Assembly: GCA_964487925.1 (NCBI GenBank)
Contig: CAZASZ010000022.1
Location: forward strand, 1-31,135
Direction: 5' to 3'
DNA: 31,135 nucleotides
From: RI-283 sp964487925
Lineage (GTDB): Bacteria > Pseudomonadota > Gammaproteobacteria > SZUA-140
Each line of letters begins with the position of its first letter. Position 1 is the first letter of the stretch. The position numbers were made by a program, and so were the translations under genes. Under the pieces are notes generated by a model. It saw nothing but the letters and a program-made list of their open reading frames with translations, made no database searches and had not been told where the DNA came from. Positions 10,177 to 18,493 of this stretch are shown here, one piece after another.

Positions 10177-12372
10177 CTAATATTGATGAACAACGGCGCC
10201 AGCTTCGCTCTTTCTTAGCTGCTTCATGCCCCGCAAATATTCTCGGGTAACCTGCCTGGCCTCGTCCTTGCTGGCTACAGTACTCGGCGTGATCATAACG
10301 ACCAGTTCCGTTCTCTTCTTTGTGTTGGAAGTACCGCTGAACAGACCACCCACGACCGGAATATCTTTGAGCACGGGTATTCCACTGTCGGTGTTGTCCT
10401 TTCGGTCCTTGATCAATCCGCCCAGTACAATGGTTTCCCCGCTCTGGACGGCGATCGACGTCTCGATATTTCGAGTGGAAATCGTCGGAGACGGAACGCC
10501 GCCCGATGTGCTGTCCGAAACATCACTGACCTCTTGGCTTACATCCATGATGACCACTCCGCTGGCATTGACCCGCGGTTTTACCTTGAGGATTATGCCG
10601 GTATCGCGATATTGGATGGTGCTCGTAATGAGCGCAGAACTGCCCGAACTGGTATTGGTCGTTTCGGAAGTGCGCACCGGGACCTGATCACCGACGCGGA
10701 TGGTTGCAGAGCGGTTGTCGAGCACCATAAGAGACGGACTCGATATGACGTTTGCCTGAGAATTACTGGCAAGTGTCGCTAACAATCCCCTGATGGCACC
10801 GGATTTGTCCAGAATCGAAAAGGAAAACCCTCCACTTGGCACCGCGCTTGAAAATTGGGACTCACCACGTAGGCTGCCTTTAAAACCGTTCTCGAGAAAC
10901 CATTGCAGGCCGTATTCCAGCGTATCAGTCAGGTTAACCTCAACAATGGATACTTCGACAAGGACCTGTCTCGGCAACACATCAAGCCGCTCCAGCGCCT
11001 TTTCGATCTTCATAAAGTCGGTCGATGTCGCCTTGATGACCAGCAGGTTGTTTTCCTCATCGGCCACGATCGTTACGTTACCGACATCCAGGGTGTCTGT
11101 TTTGTCCTGGGTGCCATTCTTGGCGTTGGCTTGTGTATCCTTTGGATTACCTTTATTAGGCACTTTGTCATTATTTGCTGTGGCTTTTTTATTCTCTTTG
11201 GTAAAAAGCTTTGTCAGCATTTCGGACAATATGCCCGCCTGCCCGTTGTGCACCTTGTATACATGGATACCTTCTCCACCACCTGCTTCGGAAGCGTTAT
11301 CCAAGCGACCGATCCAGTCCTCCATTTCGGATAGATACTTCTTCTGCGGGGTTACGACCAGTATCGAGTTGAGACGATCAATGGGTACGAACTTGACCAT
11401 ACCTGCCAAGGGACCGTCCCCTTCCTCGCCGAATATCGTGTCAAGCTCATTGATAATAGTCTTGGGTTCGGAGCTCTTGAGCTTAAACATGCCGACCGTC
11501 ATGCCTTTGAGCTGGTTCACATCAAATATGCGAACCGTTTCTGCCATATTGGCGAGCTCAGAATGCATACCTGCCAGGATCAAGATGTTTCTGGAATCAT
11601 CAATTTCGACCTTGGCTTGCCTAGGTTTGATCGGATCCAAGATTTTCTTGATCTCTGATGCCGAAATATATCGCAGCGGAACAATCAGCACCTGAAAACC
11701 ATGCTTTGACGAAAGAGCGACCCCAGGTTGCGCGGCGCCCAGAATATCCGCGTTCTCGGGAAGTACTTTGTAGATTCCGTTACCCTTTACCAGCATGGAT
11801 CCATTCATCTTGAGAATCATCTCAAGAGTCGGGATCAGTGATGACTTCTTGATCGGCTTGCTTGTTCTTAGCGTTACCTCGCCCTTGACGGATGGATCGA
11901 TATAGTAGTTGTCCTGAAGAATGTCGCCGATAATTGTCTTAACGACTTCACGCAGATCAGTTCCCTTATAATTCAAGGTGATATTATTTTTCTCATTTTT
12001 ACCCGAACCGCCCGCAGATCTATTGATAAAAGAACCGCTACCCAGCGAAATGAAACTACCTTCGGCCTTTTTCGCGACGACTTCGTCGGGAGTCGCGCCA
12101 TCGGAAGCACTCACCGCACCGGTCGCTTCATTGGCAACGGCCGCAACCCGGTCAGAAGAGGCCTCCTGAACAGCACGCTCATCCGCAATGGGTTCGGACA
12201 ACGACGCATCCACCCAAACCTTACTCGATCGGAACGAATCGTCGGCCTGGCGTTCTTTCAAAGCGGTGGTGCCGCATCCCCCAATCGATATACAGCACAG
12301 GCCGATAAACAAGGTATTTGCAATTGACCTTTTTGATTTTTCTTTATTCGATGAAAAAATAAACACTTTCAT
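10177..12372 (-). CDS. gspD: Type II secretion outer-membrane secretin GspD
   Basis: A 731-residue secretin that forms the outer-membrane gate of the T2SS. The N-terminus is a lipoprotein-like signal with likely lipidated Cys33 (SIGGC). A low-complexity linker (~40-128) leads to the N0 domain (~130-206, NITLNYKGTDLREVV) and N1-N3 ring-building domains (~226-470), the last interrupted by a Lys/Asn-rich insert at ~392-428. The secretin core (~525-697) has VPVRTSE, the signature VLGGLIKDRKDN and IPVLKDIPVVGGLF before the final strand. A C-terminal tail of ~30 residues could be a pilotin-type or S-domain. It is 45 bases after the GspC/XpsN gene and is the last core T2SS gene here, as in Xanthomonas. 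GAGGG sits just before ATG 12372. Confidence 0.96.
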   Translation of the reverse strand: MKVFIFSSNKEKSKRSIANTLFIGLCCISIGGCGTTALKERQADDSFRSSKVWVDASLSEPIADERAVQEASSDRVAAVANEATGAVSASDGATPDEVVAKKAEGSFISLGSGSFINRSAGGSGKNEKNNITLNYKGTDLREVVKTIIGDILQDNYYIDPSVKGEVTLRTSKPIKKSSLIPTLEMILKMNGSMLVKGNGIYKVLPENADILGAAQPGVALSSKHGFQVLIVPLRYISASEIKKILDPIKPRQAKVEIDDSRNILILAGMHSELANMAETVRIFDVNQLKGMTVGMFKLKSSEPKTIINELDTIFGEEGDGPLAGMVKFVPIDRLNSILVVTPQKKYLSEMEDWIGRLDNASEAGGGEGIHVYKVHNGQAGILSEMLTKLFTKENKKATANNDKVPNKGNPKDTQANAKNGTQDKTDTLDVGNVTIVADEENNLLVIKATSTDFMKIEKALERLDVLPRQVLVEVSIVEVNLTDTLEYGLQWFLENGFKGSLRGESQFSSAVPSGGFSFSILDKSGAIRGLLATLASNSQANVISSPSLMVLDNRSATIRVGDQVPVRTSETTNTSSGSSALITSTIQYRDTGIILKVKPRVNASGVVIMDVSQEVSDVSDSTSGGVPSPTISTRNIETSIAVQSGETIVLGGLIKDRKDNTDSGIPVLKDIPVVGGLFSGTSNTKKRTELVVMITPSTVASKDEARQVTREYLRGMKQLRKSEAGAVVHQY

Positions 12373-12417
12373 TCGCCCTCACTCTCAAGCGATAACAATG
12401 GCAGACAATCTCGCCCG

Positions 12418-13074
12418 TTAATTCGTCGGTATAATCCAGTTTCTTGACGGCCGAGCTCTCGAGCCGCCAGTTGAATGATTCCTGATCCTATTGATATTCA
12501 TTCCACGAGGAAATGCCGATTGCAAGACGGTATTCAGGTCCTCATCGTTAGAGGCGACAGTATCCGACTGCTTCTTCACCAATACCATACGCTCCTGAGA
12601 AGCGCCGCTTTCAAATAAAACATCGTTGGAATTTATCGAGGCAATTTTCCATCCGGAAACTGTCATACCCTCCTTGACCCTGACAACGCGGTCCTCTTTA
12701 GTGGATTTCAAAACAACCATGTTTTCTCCTTCGCCAGCCATCACAATTGCCGACAACGCCCAGGATCTTGAAGGGGGAATGGAATAATTCGGCCTATTTG
12801 CATTAGCTTCCTGAACCAAGACCTTTTCCGGCTTTTTCCGATCCTTATCGAACAGAGGTCTTTCAGTAACATCCTGCAGTGTCGCAATACGCGGCATCTC
12901 GGGAAGCCTCAGCTTATCGATATCGGGAAGAGTCGCCTTCTTCGCAGTGGCCACTGGCGCGACCTTAGCCTTTTTATGATGGTCAATGACATACAATTCG
13001 TAAGCGACGATAGATGCCAACAACAGGAAAATGATCGCCACGGGGGTCACAAAAAGCTTAATATAATGTCTCAT
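12418..13074 (-). CDS. T2SS inner-membrane protein GspC/XpsN-like
   Basis: A 218-residue protein filling the GspC role of joining the inner-membrane platform to the secretin. One membrane helix lies at ~8-27 (LFVTPVAIIFLLLASIVAYEL) with a short cytoplasmic start, then a Lys/Ala/Pro linker. The region RPLFDKDRKKP followed at ~101-160 by SWALSAIVMAGEG and VVRVKEGMTVSGWKI matches the homology-region fold of GspC/PilP/XpsN. There is no PDZ domain, as in XpsN. The ATG overlaps the gspM stop by four bases (ATGA), showing coupled translation. Its position between gspM and gspD is exactly that of xpsN. The choice between names gspC and gspN is a matter of convention, so no symbol is given. Confidence 0.85.
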   Translation of the reverse strand: MRHYIKLFVTPVAIIFLLLASIVAYELYVIDHHKKAKVAPVATAKKATLPDIDKLRLPEMPRIATLQDVTERPLFDKDRKKPEKVLVQEANANRPNYSIPPSRSWALSAIVMAGEGENMVVLKSTKEDRVVRVKEGMTVSGWKIASINSNDVLFESGASQERMVLVKKQSDTVASNDEDLNTVLQSAFPRGMNINRIRNHSTGGSRARPSRNWIIPTN

Positions 13075-13655
13075 GACACACTCTTTCTCGAGAAGCCTGT
13101 AAGAGTCATCTGATAATCAAGATCGTAGCCTTCCTCTTTCTTTACCGCCTTTAGGTCGTATTGCCTCTTTGGCATTGTCATCACCATCAGGGTATCGACA
13201 AACAACATTGGCTTGGAAGTCTCAAGCTTGTGTAATATCGAAAGCATGGCCTTAATATCGCTACGAACTCGAATTTTTATCGAAATGGCGCTAACGCCTT
13301 CATAAGCAGCATCGGGTAACGTCTGAGTACTGATTAAGGTTCCACCCACACGCTGAGTAGTCTGTCGCAAGTACTGCTGTAAACTGGCGGATGCAAGCGC
13401 AGCGGTATCTCCCGGAAGAAAATAGCCATTGTCCGGAAGCGCCGCCTTCACCTTCCGACTGTAGGAAACCAGCATAGGAAGCTGGCTCACAACCCCTTGA
13501 TAGCGAGCGATATTGTTCTCTAGTTTCGCGACACTTCCGATTCTATCCGAGTAACTCTGAATAACCGGAATTACCAGCACAAGAATCAGCAGGCTAACAA
13601 CCCCGGCCAGAACGCCAAGCGCTGCGATGCGGCTCTCCCTGGTCCCGGCTCTCAT
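13071..13655 (-). CDS. gspM: T2SS inner-membrane protein GspM
   Basis: A 194-residue platform protein of the XpsM (T2SSM_b) type. A single membrane helix at ~10-31 (AALGVLAGVVSLLILVLVI) is followed by a coiled-coil-like segment (~35-70) and a small ferredoxin-like periplasmic domain (~90-190) that pairs with GspL. It overlaps gspL upstream and the GspC/XpsN gene downstream by four bases each. Sequence is weakly conserved in this family, so the call leans on architecture and gene order. Confidence 0.88.
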   Translation of the reverse strand: MRAGTRESRIAALGVLAGVVSLLILVLVIPVIQSYSDRIGSVAKLENNIARYQGVVSQLPMLVSYSRKVKAALPDNGYFLPGDTAALASASLQQYLRQTTQRVGGTLISTQTLPDAAYEGVSAISIKIRVRSDIKAMLSILHKLETSKPMLFVDTLMVMTMPKRQYDLKAVKKEEGYDLDYQMTLTGFSRKSVS

Positions 13656-14797
13656 GACACCACCCCCTGATGATTTTCAACCAGCTTGGTAACGATCATA
13701 AAGCGGTCCTTGCCGGTCTTTGGATTTACCGTTATGGGTGCGGAAAACGACGTCTCACGAAACAACGCGGATTCTTCAATCACCTGAATCAACTTGGAGG
13801 CGTTTTTCGACTCACCTTGAAGGCGTATCTGTTGGCCATTAATCTCTAACTGAGACAACCAAGTATCGTCTGGAATAATACGAGTCAACTCCTTGATAAT
13901 GAATGCATTGATCGGTTTTTTCGTCCGCTTTGAGACAAATAGATTTCCAGCGTCTATCGACATACTTATTTCGCGCTTGATTGTACTTGCCTTTTCGGCT
14001 CTGGACTTTAATTGGCTCTCCTGACCCACCAAATCCGCGATAGTCAGATCATAGTTGTATAGCGGTAAATAGACAGCGGCAGCTGCTAAGGCAATCAGAA
14101 CCGGCGTTGTCTTCCACCTGAATATTCTTATCGATATTCGTTCCCGCGTTCGTCTATTACTTGGGTTGATATTGATTGGCGTCCCCATCACTTGCGGCGC
14201 ATCATCGTCCAGTTTAGGAATCACCTCGACATCTGACACGGGCACGCCGTAATCCTTCAAGAGATCGATACACGCATTGATATTCTTCCTGGTCTGAAGA
14301 CGTATCTTGATCCTCAAAATACCTTTATGATCGTTCTGTTCTATGATTTTGTATCCGTAGTAGACGGAATCAAAATCAAATGGAGTAAACCGGTCTATTT
14401 CAGTCCTTAGAACAGCATCCAGATTTTCCAATGTTGCAACCGGCAAGCAAGCCTCAAACTCGAGCACATCGCTGTTGAGATATCGGAGCGTGCAGTTGCT
14501 GACCTTTCTAAGACCACCGACGCGCAGATTGAATTCTTCCCGAGCGGCCCGATCGTCTTCATCGAGGCTAATGTCTCCGATCTTGCGTATCTGCCCCATC
14601 GAACCCCTGGCCCAGACAATGCCTTTATGCTGCGGGCCAAGCTCTACGATGATCGACTCGTCGGAATTGGAAAAAAACGAGCGTAGTTTGTCGGGCAGCA
14701 TTCGGCCGAGCTCCGAATACCACCAGTTGATGAACATATAGTATCGTGTACGAGCCCTTCGTAACCCGACACCCAAATTGACAATATTTAGATCCAT
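13652..14797 (-). CDS. gspL: T2SS inner-membrane protein GspL
   Basis: A 381-residue platform protein that links the ATPase GspE to the periplasmic part of the machine. Residues ~45-195 form the actin-like cytoplasmic domain typical of GspL/PilM relatives, with LRTEIDRFTPFDFDSVYYGY near 129-148, a family hallmark. One membrane helix is at ~232-250 (TPVLIALAAAAVYLPLY). The periplasmic part (~255-375) is a PilN-like coiled segment and ferredoxin fold (IIPDDTWLSQLEINGQQIRL). The ATG follows the gspK stop with no spacing, and the end overlaps gspM by four bases. Confidence 0.92.
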   Translation of the reverse strand: MDLNIVNLGVGLRRARTRYYMFINWWYSELGRMLPDKLRSFFSNSDESIIVELGPQHKGIVWARGSMGQIRKIGDISLDEDDRAAREEFNLRVGGLRKVSNCTLRYLNSDVLEFEACLPVATLENLDAVLRTEIDRFTPFDFDSVYYGYKIIEQNDHKGILRIKIRLQTRKNINACIDLLKDYGVPVSDVEVIPKLDDDAPQVMGTPININPSNRRTRERISIRIFRWKTTPVLIALAAAAVYLPLYNYDLTIADLVGQESQLKSRAEKASTIKREISMSIDAGNLFVSKRTKKPINAFIIKELTRIIPDDTWLSQLEINGQQIRLQGESKNASKLIQVIEESALFRETSFSAPITVNPKTGKDRFMIVTKLVENHQGVVS

Positions 14798-15361
14798 TTA
14801 ATGCCCCGAACTAGTATTTGTTTCACTCGTCGTAGCAATATCGCTCGACGAAACGTCGCGGTTATAAGCCCAATCGATCAGCTCAAACGGTTGATCGGCA
14901 CTTGCCCGCTTTAACATCAGTTTTGTATCGATTCGAAAGGAGTGGCCTTCAACATGGCCTTCACTTGCCACGGAAAATATGTCCCCACCCGCCGGTGTAA
15001 CATACTGCTTCGATTCCGGAGGAATCATCGGCATACTCACAACCGCGCCGCTTTCCCTGAGGCGAATGTATTGATCGACGCTTTCCGAATTATTCCCCAT
15101 GACAGCCAAAAGCACGTCCCGTGCTGCATAGAGTGGGTTTACCCCACCGTGCTTCGAATACACGGTCAAAGACGGGCTGATGCGATCGAAAATCGTCTCT
15201 TTCATACCCAGAACCAAACGCAGCTCATCGACACTTTCAAAGGGCTTGTTGGTCGGCTCGTAGTCCAACCCTGCCATTTCGTACTCCTGCTGCTCCGCAC
15301 CGTTTAGCCTCCTCAAACTATCGCCGTCACGCCAGTCAAGAATGGCGTCTACGATGTGATC
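14798..15361 (-). CDS. gspK: Minor pseudopilin GspK, 5' part lost in gap
   Basis: Only the C-terminal ~187 residues are present; the reading frame enters from the gap at base 15361. DAILDWRDGDSLRRLNGAEQ is the conserved GspK stretch of the alpha-helical domain, followed by YEPTNKPFESVDELRLVLGM (helix-hairpin-helix-like) and the beta-rich end. GspK is the largest minor pseudopilin and caps the pseudopilus tip with GspI and GspJ. Family members are about 300 residues, so roughly 100 or more N-terminal residues, including the prepilin leader and hydrophobic helix, are in the missing DNA. The stop touches the gspL start. Confidence 0.9.
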   Translation of the reverse strand, partial: DHIVDAILDWRDGDSLRRLNGAEQQEYEMAGLDYEPTNKPFESVDELRLVLGMKETIFDRISPSLTVYSKHGGVNPLYAARDVLLAVMGNNSESVDQYIRLRESGAVVSMPMIPPESKQYVTPAGGDIFSVASEGHVEGHSFRIDTKLMLKRASADQPFELIDWAYNRDVSSSDIATTSETNTSSGH

Positions 15362-15461
15362 NNNNNNNNNNNNNNNNNNNNNNNNNNNNNNNNNNNNNNN
15401 NNNNNNNNNNNNNNNNNNNNNNNNNNNNNNNNNNNNNNNNNNNNNNNNNNNNNNNNNNNNN
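15362..15461. other. Real assembly gap between gspJ and gspK
   Basis: These 100 N have no repeated flank, unlike the three false gaps. The last ~70 residues of GspJ and the first ~100 or more of GspK are missing, so the real distance should be about 500-700 bases. The N count is a placeholder. Confidence 0.8.
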
Positions 15462-15845
15462 CTCCATGCCCAGAGTAAATATATGCAGACCAAGGTGTTT
15501 ATCATTTCGGGAAATTTCGCTCACGAACCTGAGCCGGTCACGACGACCTTCGAACGCGATTTCATTGCCGTCCTCATAAAGCTTCAGCGGGCGGGCATGC
15601 TCCATGAAGTTCTGCACACGCGACTGCATCTCGACGCCACCGGAGCTGACAGACTGTTGATCGTCTATCCTGGCAACGACCTGATTGCTAAACCCTAGCG
15701 TATTGAACAACAGCAACCCAATAATGCTGGCAATACCAAGCGATACGACAACTTCAATCAGGGTAAATCCGCGGCAGAGAACCCCCGGAACTCGGGATGT
15801 AGCCACCCTCTCGGTGACATTTCGACGTGCACGCATGGTGTTCAA
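15462..15845 (-). CDS. gspJ: Minor pseudopilin GspJ, 3' part lost in gap
   Basis: The first 128 residues of a pseudopilin run into the gap. The leader ends at CRG|FTLIEVVVSLGIASIIG (cleavage after Gly26, with Glu at +5 of the mature protein), the PilD prepilin peptidase site. The remaining beta-rich domain contains QSRVQNFMEHARPLKLYEDG. GspJ forms the tip complex with GspI and GspK. It overlaps gspI by four bases (ATGA at 15842-15845). Family length is about 200 residues. Confidence 0.87.
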
Positions 15846-16264
15846 CTCGTCCTTAGGAGGCGTATCGTGTTGACATGTATTTTCCGTGTCTTATGTTTAG
15901 AAACCCACTGCACGGATACATTGATCGTATATGGAGACAATAGCTCCCTGGCGCCATGTATCTGACCACCTTCATCGAAGAGTTCGACATCAATGGCCCA
16001 CTTGAACTTTTTGTCGTATTGCCCTTCCATATGCGAATTCAGTCGATCGCCGATCCGCATCTTCTCCTTCAGCACGGATTGAGCGATATTCGTCGCTGCT
16101 CGATAATCCATACTCAACGACGAGCGCTCCAGAACCGACGAATAAACGTTCATCAAAACGCCTATTGTCATCGCCATGATGGTCATCGCCACTAGCACCT
16201 CAAGCAGCGTAAACCCCTTAGAGTGACTTTTCGTATTAAGCCTGGATTCTCGAAATCGCGACAT
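15842..16264 (-). CDS. gspI: Minor pseudopilin GspI
   Basis: A 140-residue pseudopilin. The prepilin site KG|FTLLEVLVAMTIMAMTIG places cleavage after Gly18, followed by the hydrophobic assembly helix. SVLERSSLSMDYRAATNIAQ and the later KEKMRIGDRL fit the GspI helix region. The only usable start, ATG 16264, lies within the end of gspH (29-base overlap), and the end overlaps gspJ by four bases, so the three genes are translationally linked. GspI nucleates the tip complex with GspJ and GspK. Confidence 0.9.
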   Translation of the reverse strand: MSRFRESRLNTKSHSKGFTLLEVLVAMTIMAMTIGVLMNVYSSVLERSSLSMDYRAATNIAQSVLKEKMRIGDRLNSHMEGQYDKKFKWAIDVELFDEGGQIHGARELLSPYTINVSVQWVSKHKTRKIHVNTIRLLRTS

Positions 16265-16685
16265 GGCTGGTGATCCAGTTTATCTCTATACGAAATCCGC
16301 GCTTCTCCGATACGATGTCGATCGCACCGCCGCTAGAAGTACCATCAGGATAAAACGTGAACTGGATTGCATTCGCATCCCCTGTCCGCCGAACGCCTTG
16401 TTCCCTGATGTCAGATGTCGATGGCCATGCAATTTTCGCCTTTTTTTCGTTAACCTTTACGGTATGCCCGTCATTTTCAAACGAAACAACGACTTTTTGA
16501 TGATCCGAAAGCGCATTGGCAGCCGATTTCCTTAGCATCGTCGCGATGTCCCGTGCGCAGTTTTTCTGCCTTATCGTGTCCATGGATTTCGCAAAATAGG
16601 GCATCACGACCCCTGACGCAATCGCCATAATGACCAGCGAAACCACTAGTTCAATCAGGGTAAATCCTCTGCTACGCCTCATCAT
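16236..16685 (-). CDS. gspH: Minor pseudopilin GspH
   Basis: A 149-residue pseudopilin with a short leader MMRRSRG|FTLIELVVSLVIMAIASG, giving a PilD site after Gly7. The mature domain has the GspH/FimT pattern: a helix with MLRKSAANALSDHQKVVVSFE, then strands up to FYPDGTSSGGAIDI and RGFRIEIN near the end. It is a minor component joining the tip complex to the GspG fibre. It starts 24 bases after gspG. Confidence 0.92.
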   Translation of the reverse strand: MMRRSRGFTLIELVVSLVIMAIASGVVMPYFAKSMDTIRQKNCARDIATMLRKSAANALSDHQKVVVSFENDGHTVKVNEKKAKIAWPSTSDIREQGVRRTGDANAIQFTFYPDGTSSGGAIDIVSEKRGFRIEINWITSHVAISRIQA

Positions 16686-16709
16686 GACGCCCTATTACGC
16701 GATTTAAAC

Positions 16710-17171
16710 CTACTCCCAACTGTAGATATCTCGGGCTTCCCCGTCCCCACCTTCAGCGTTATCCGAGCCGAAGCTGTAAATCTCATAATCGCCGTGCTCA
16801 CTAGGCGACTTGTAGTGATAATCGTGACCCCAGGCATCCTTTCGAATTTGGGACTTCTTGAGATAGGGGCCGTTCCAGGTGTCAACCCCGGAAGGCGATT
16901 TGATCAAAGAGACAAGTCCTTCCTCGGTGGTAGGGTATCGGCCGATATCTAGCTGTAACAGGTCGAGCGCCGATGATAATTGTTCAATTTGAAGCACCGT
17001 GGTTTTTGTCTTCGACTTACCCAGATGATTCATGATCCTCGGACCGACAAGACTCGCCAACAGGCCGAGTATGACCAGAACCACGAGGAGTTCGATCAAG
17101 GTGAATCCCTTGAGGCGATCATGGTTCTGCATCATTCCGGTGCGTTTTTCGATAGAAGTGCTAGGCATCAT
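16710..17171 (-). CDS. gspG: Major pseudopilin GspG
   Basis: The main subunit of the T2SS pseudopilus, 153 residues from ATG 17171. I chose this start because GGAG lies six bases upstream (17178-17181), whereas ATG 17183 has a GAGA directly touching it; ATG 17168 is equally possible. The prepilin site is LKG|FTLIELLVVLVILGLLASLVG. The family hallmark DIGRYPTTEEGLVSL and WNGPYLKK follow, and the C-terminal Ca-binding loop is SFGSDNAEGGDGEARDI, as in other GspG proteins. It lies 83 bases after gspF, slightly apart from the tightly packed genes, consistent with separate strong translation of the major subunit. Confidence 0.96.
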   Translation of the reverse strand: MMPSTSIEKRTGMMQNHDRLKGFTLIELLVVLVILGLLASLVGPRIMNHLGKSKTKTTVLQIEQLSSALDLLQLDIGRYPTTEEGLVSLIKSPSGVDTWNGPYLKKSQIRKDAWGHDYHYKSPSEHGDYEIYSFGSDNAEGGDGEARDIYSWE

Positions 17172-17177
17172 ATTGTT

Positions 17178-17181
17178 CTCC
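17178..17181 (-). promoter_or_regulatory. Ribosome site deciding the gspG start
   Basis: GGAG on the minus strand, six bases before ATG 17171 and nine before ATG 17168, inside the longer open frame. It favours an internal start over ATG 17183. Confidence 0.5.
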
Positions 17182-17254
17182 ATTCTCTCAACTCAAATCG
17201 GAGGCGAAAAAGCAGGATGAATCTCCTCATCACTGACAGTCCGGTTTATTTTCA

Positions 17255-18490
17255 TCACATTGGAAGGTCATTCACGCTGACAATGCCCACCAGTATAGAA
17301 ATGATGATTGCCGCGATCGCAACGCCCAATGTAATAATCATCATCGGCTCGAGAAGCGTCATCATTCTCTGGGTCTGAATCGCAACTTCCTGATCATATT
17401 TATCCGCGACCTTCATCAGCATCTCCGGCAACTCCCCGGATTCCTCACCGACTTTTATCATCTGCAATGCCATCGACGGATAATGACCACTCGCTATCAG
17501 GGCATCCGAAATCCGATCACCCTTTTTGAGCATCTCCTGAGCGTTTTCCAAGTCCTTTTCCATTACGGTATTTCCGACCGTTTCCTTCGCATACGTGATA
17601 CTCGTCAACAAAGGAACGCCGCTTTGCAAAAGGGTTCCGAGGCTTCGGCAAAACCTCGCAGTTTCGATCCGTTGCACGAGACTGCCTACAAGCGGCATAT
17701 TCAAGGCTATACGATCCCAAACGGGCTTCCCGGAACTGGTTGCCAACTGCGCCTTGATCACGAGCGCAAGCAGCGCTATCGAAATCAGGATATGTTGCCA
17801 GTAACTCTTTACGAAATCGGAAATACTTAAAATAATCTGAGTGGACGACGGAAGTGCATCCCCCATATCCTGAAAGAGTGGCTCAAACTGAGGCACCACA
17901 TATGCCATGATCACCGAAAGAGAAATCAGACAAACAAACAATAGAATCGCAGGATATATCAAGGCGGATATAATTTTATCTTTGAGTGCCTGACTCCTTT
18001 TCATGTACTCAAAAACCTGATACAACCCAGCAGCCAGCTTTCCGCTTGCCTCCGCGGCCTGCACCATTTTGACATAGAAGGTATTAAATTTCTGATTTGA
18101 GTCGCTTAGCGCGCTTGACAGAGACTTTCCTTCACGCACGTCCTTTTGGATCTTTTGTACTATTTCCTTTACCTGCTCGTTGTCCTCAACCTGAGTGATC
18201 ACATGAAATGCCTTATCAAGCGTGAGACCGGCATTCAACAGCGTCGCCAGGGACTCCGTGAATGACAGTATCACGCCCTGATTGATAGATTTGCGGCCGA
18301 TTCCTGTATTTTTTTTTCTTCTGGATCTCTTCAGCGGGCTGGACAAGGTGCCTTGAATCGGATCTGCGTTAATCAGAATTCGGCCCATGGACTGAATCTT
18401 TTTTACGAGTTCCGTTTCACTACCAGCATCCAGCGTACCCTCAAAGATCTCACCCGCTGCGCTAACGGCCTTGTAGTTGAACAAAGGCAT
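17255..18490 (-). CDS. gspF: T2SS inner-membrane platform protein GspF
   Basis: A 411-residue polytopic membrane protein at the centre of the T2SS platform. It opens with the typical MPLFNYKAVSAAGEIFEGTL. Two repeated GspF domains follow (about 72-195 and 275-398), each with a helical bundle such as SFTESLATLLNAGLTLDKAF and ARFCRSLGTLLQSGVPLLTS. Membrane helices lie at ~177-200, ~228-246 and ~379-400. MIKVGEESGELPEML is the family signature in the second half. It begins three bases after the gspE stop, so it is co-translated with the ATPase that drives it. Confidence 0.96.
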   Translation of the reverse strand: MPLFNYKAVSAAGEIFEGTLDAGSETELVKKIQSMGRILINADPIQGTLSSPLKRSRRKKNTGIGRKSINQGVILSFTESLATLLNAGLTLDKAFHVITQVEDNEQVKEIVQKIQKDVREGKSLSSALSDSNQKFNTFYVKMVQAAEASGKLAAGLYQVFEYMKRSQALKDKIISALIYPAILLFVCLISLSVIMAYVVPQFEPLFQDMGDALPSSTQIILSISDFVKSYWQHILISIALLALVIKAQLATSSGKPVWDRIALNMPLVGSLVQRIETARFCRSLGTLLQSGVPLLTSITYAKETVGNTVMEKDLENAQEMLKKGDRISDALIASGHYPSMALQMIKVGEESGELPEMLMKVADKYDQEVAIQTQRMMTLLEPMMIITLGVAIAAIIISILVGIVSVNDLPM

Positions 18491-18493
18491 TGA

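Noticed and set aside
14798..15505. A 235-residue GspK reading that starts at 15505 and crosses the N run
   Set aside because: The first 14 residues come from the gspJ coding region in another frame; only the part from 15361 down is GspK.
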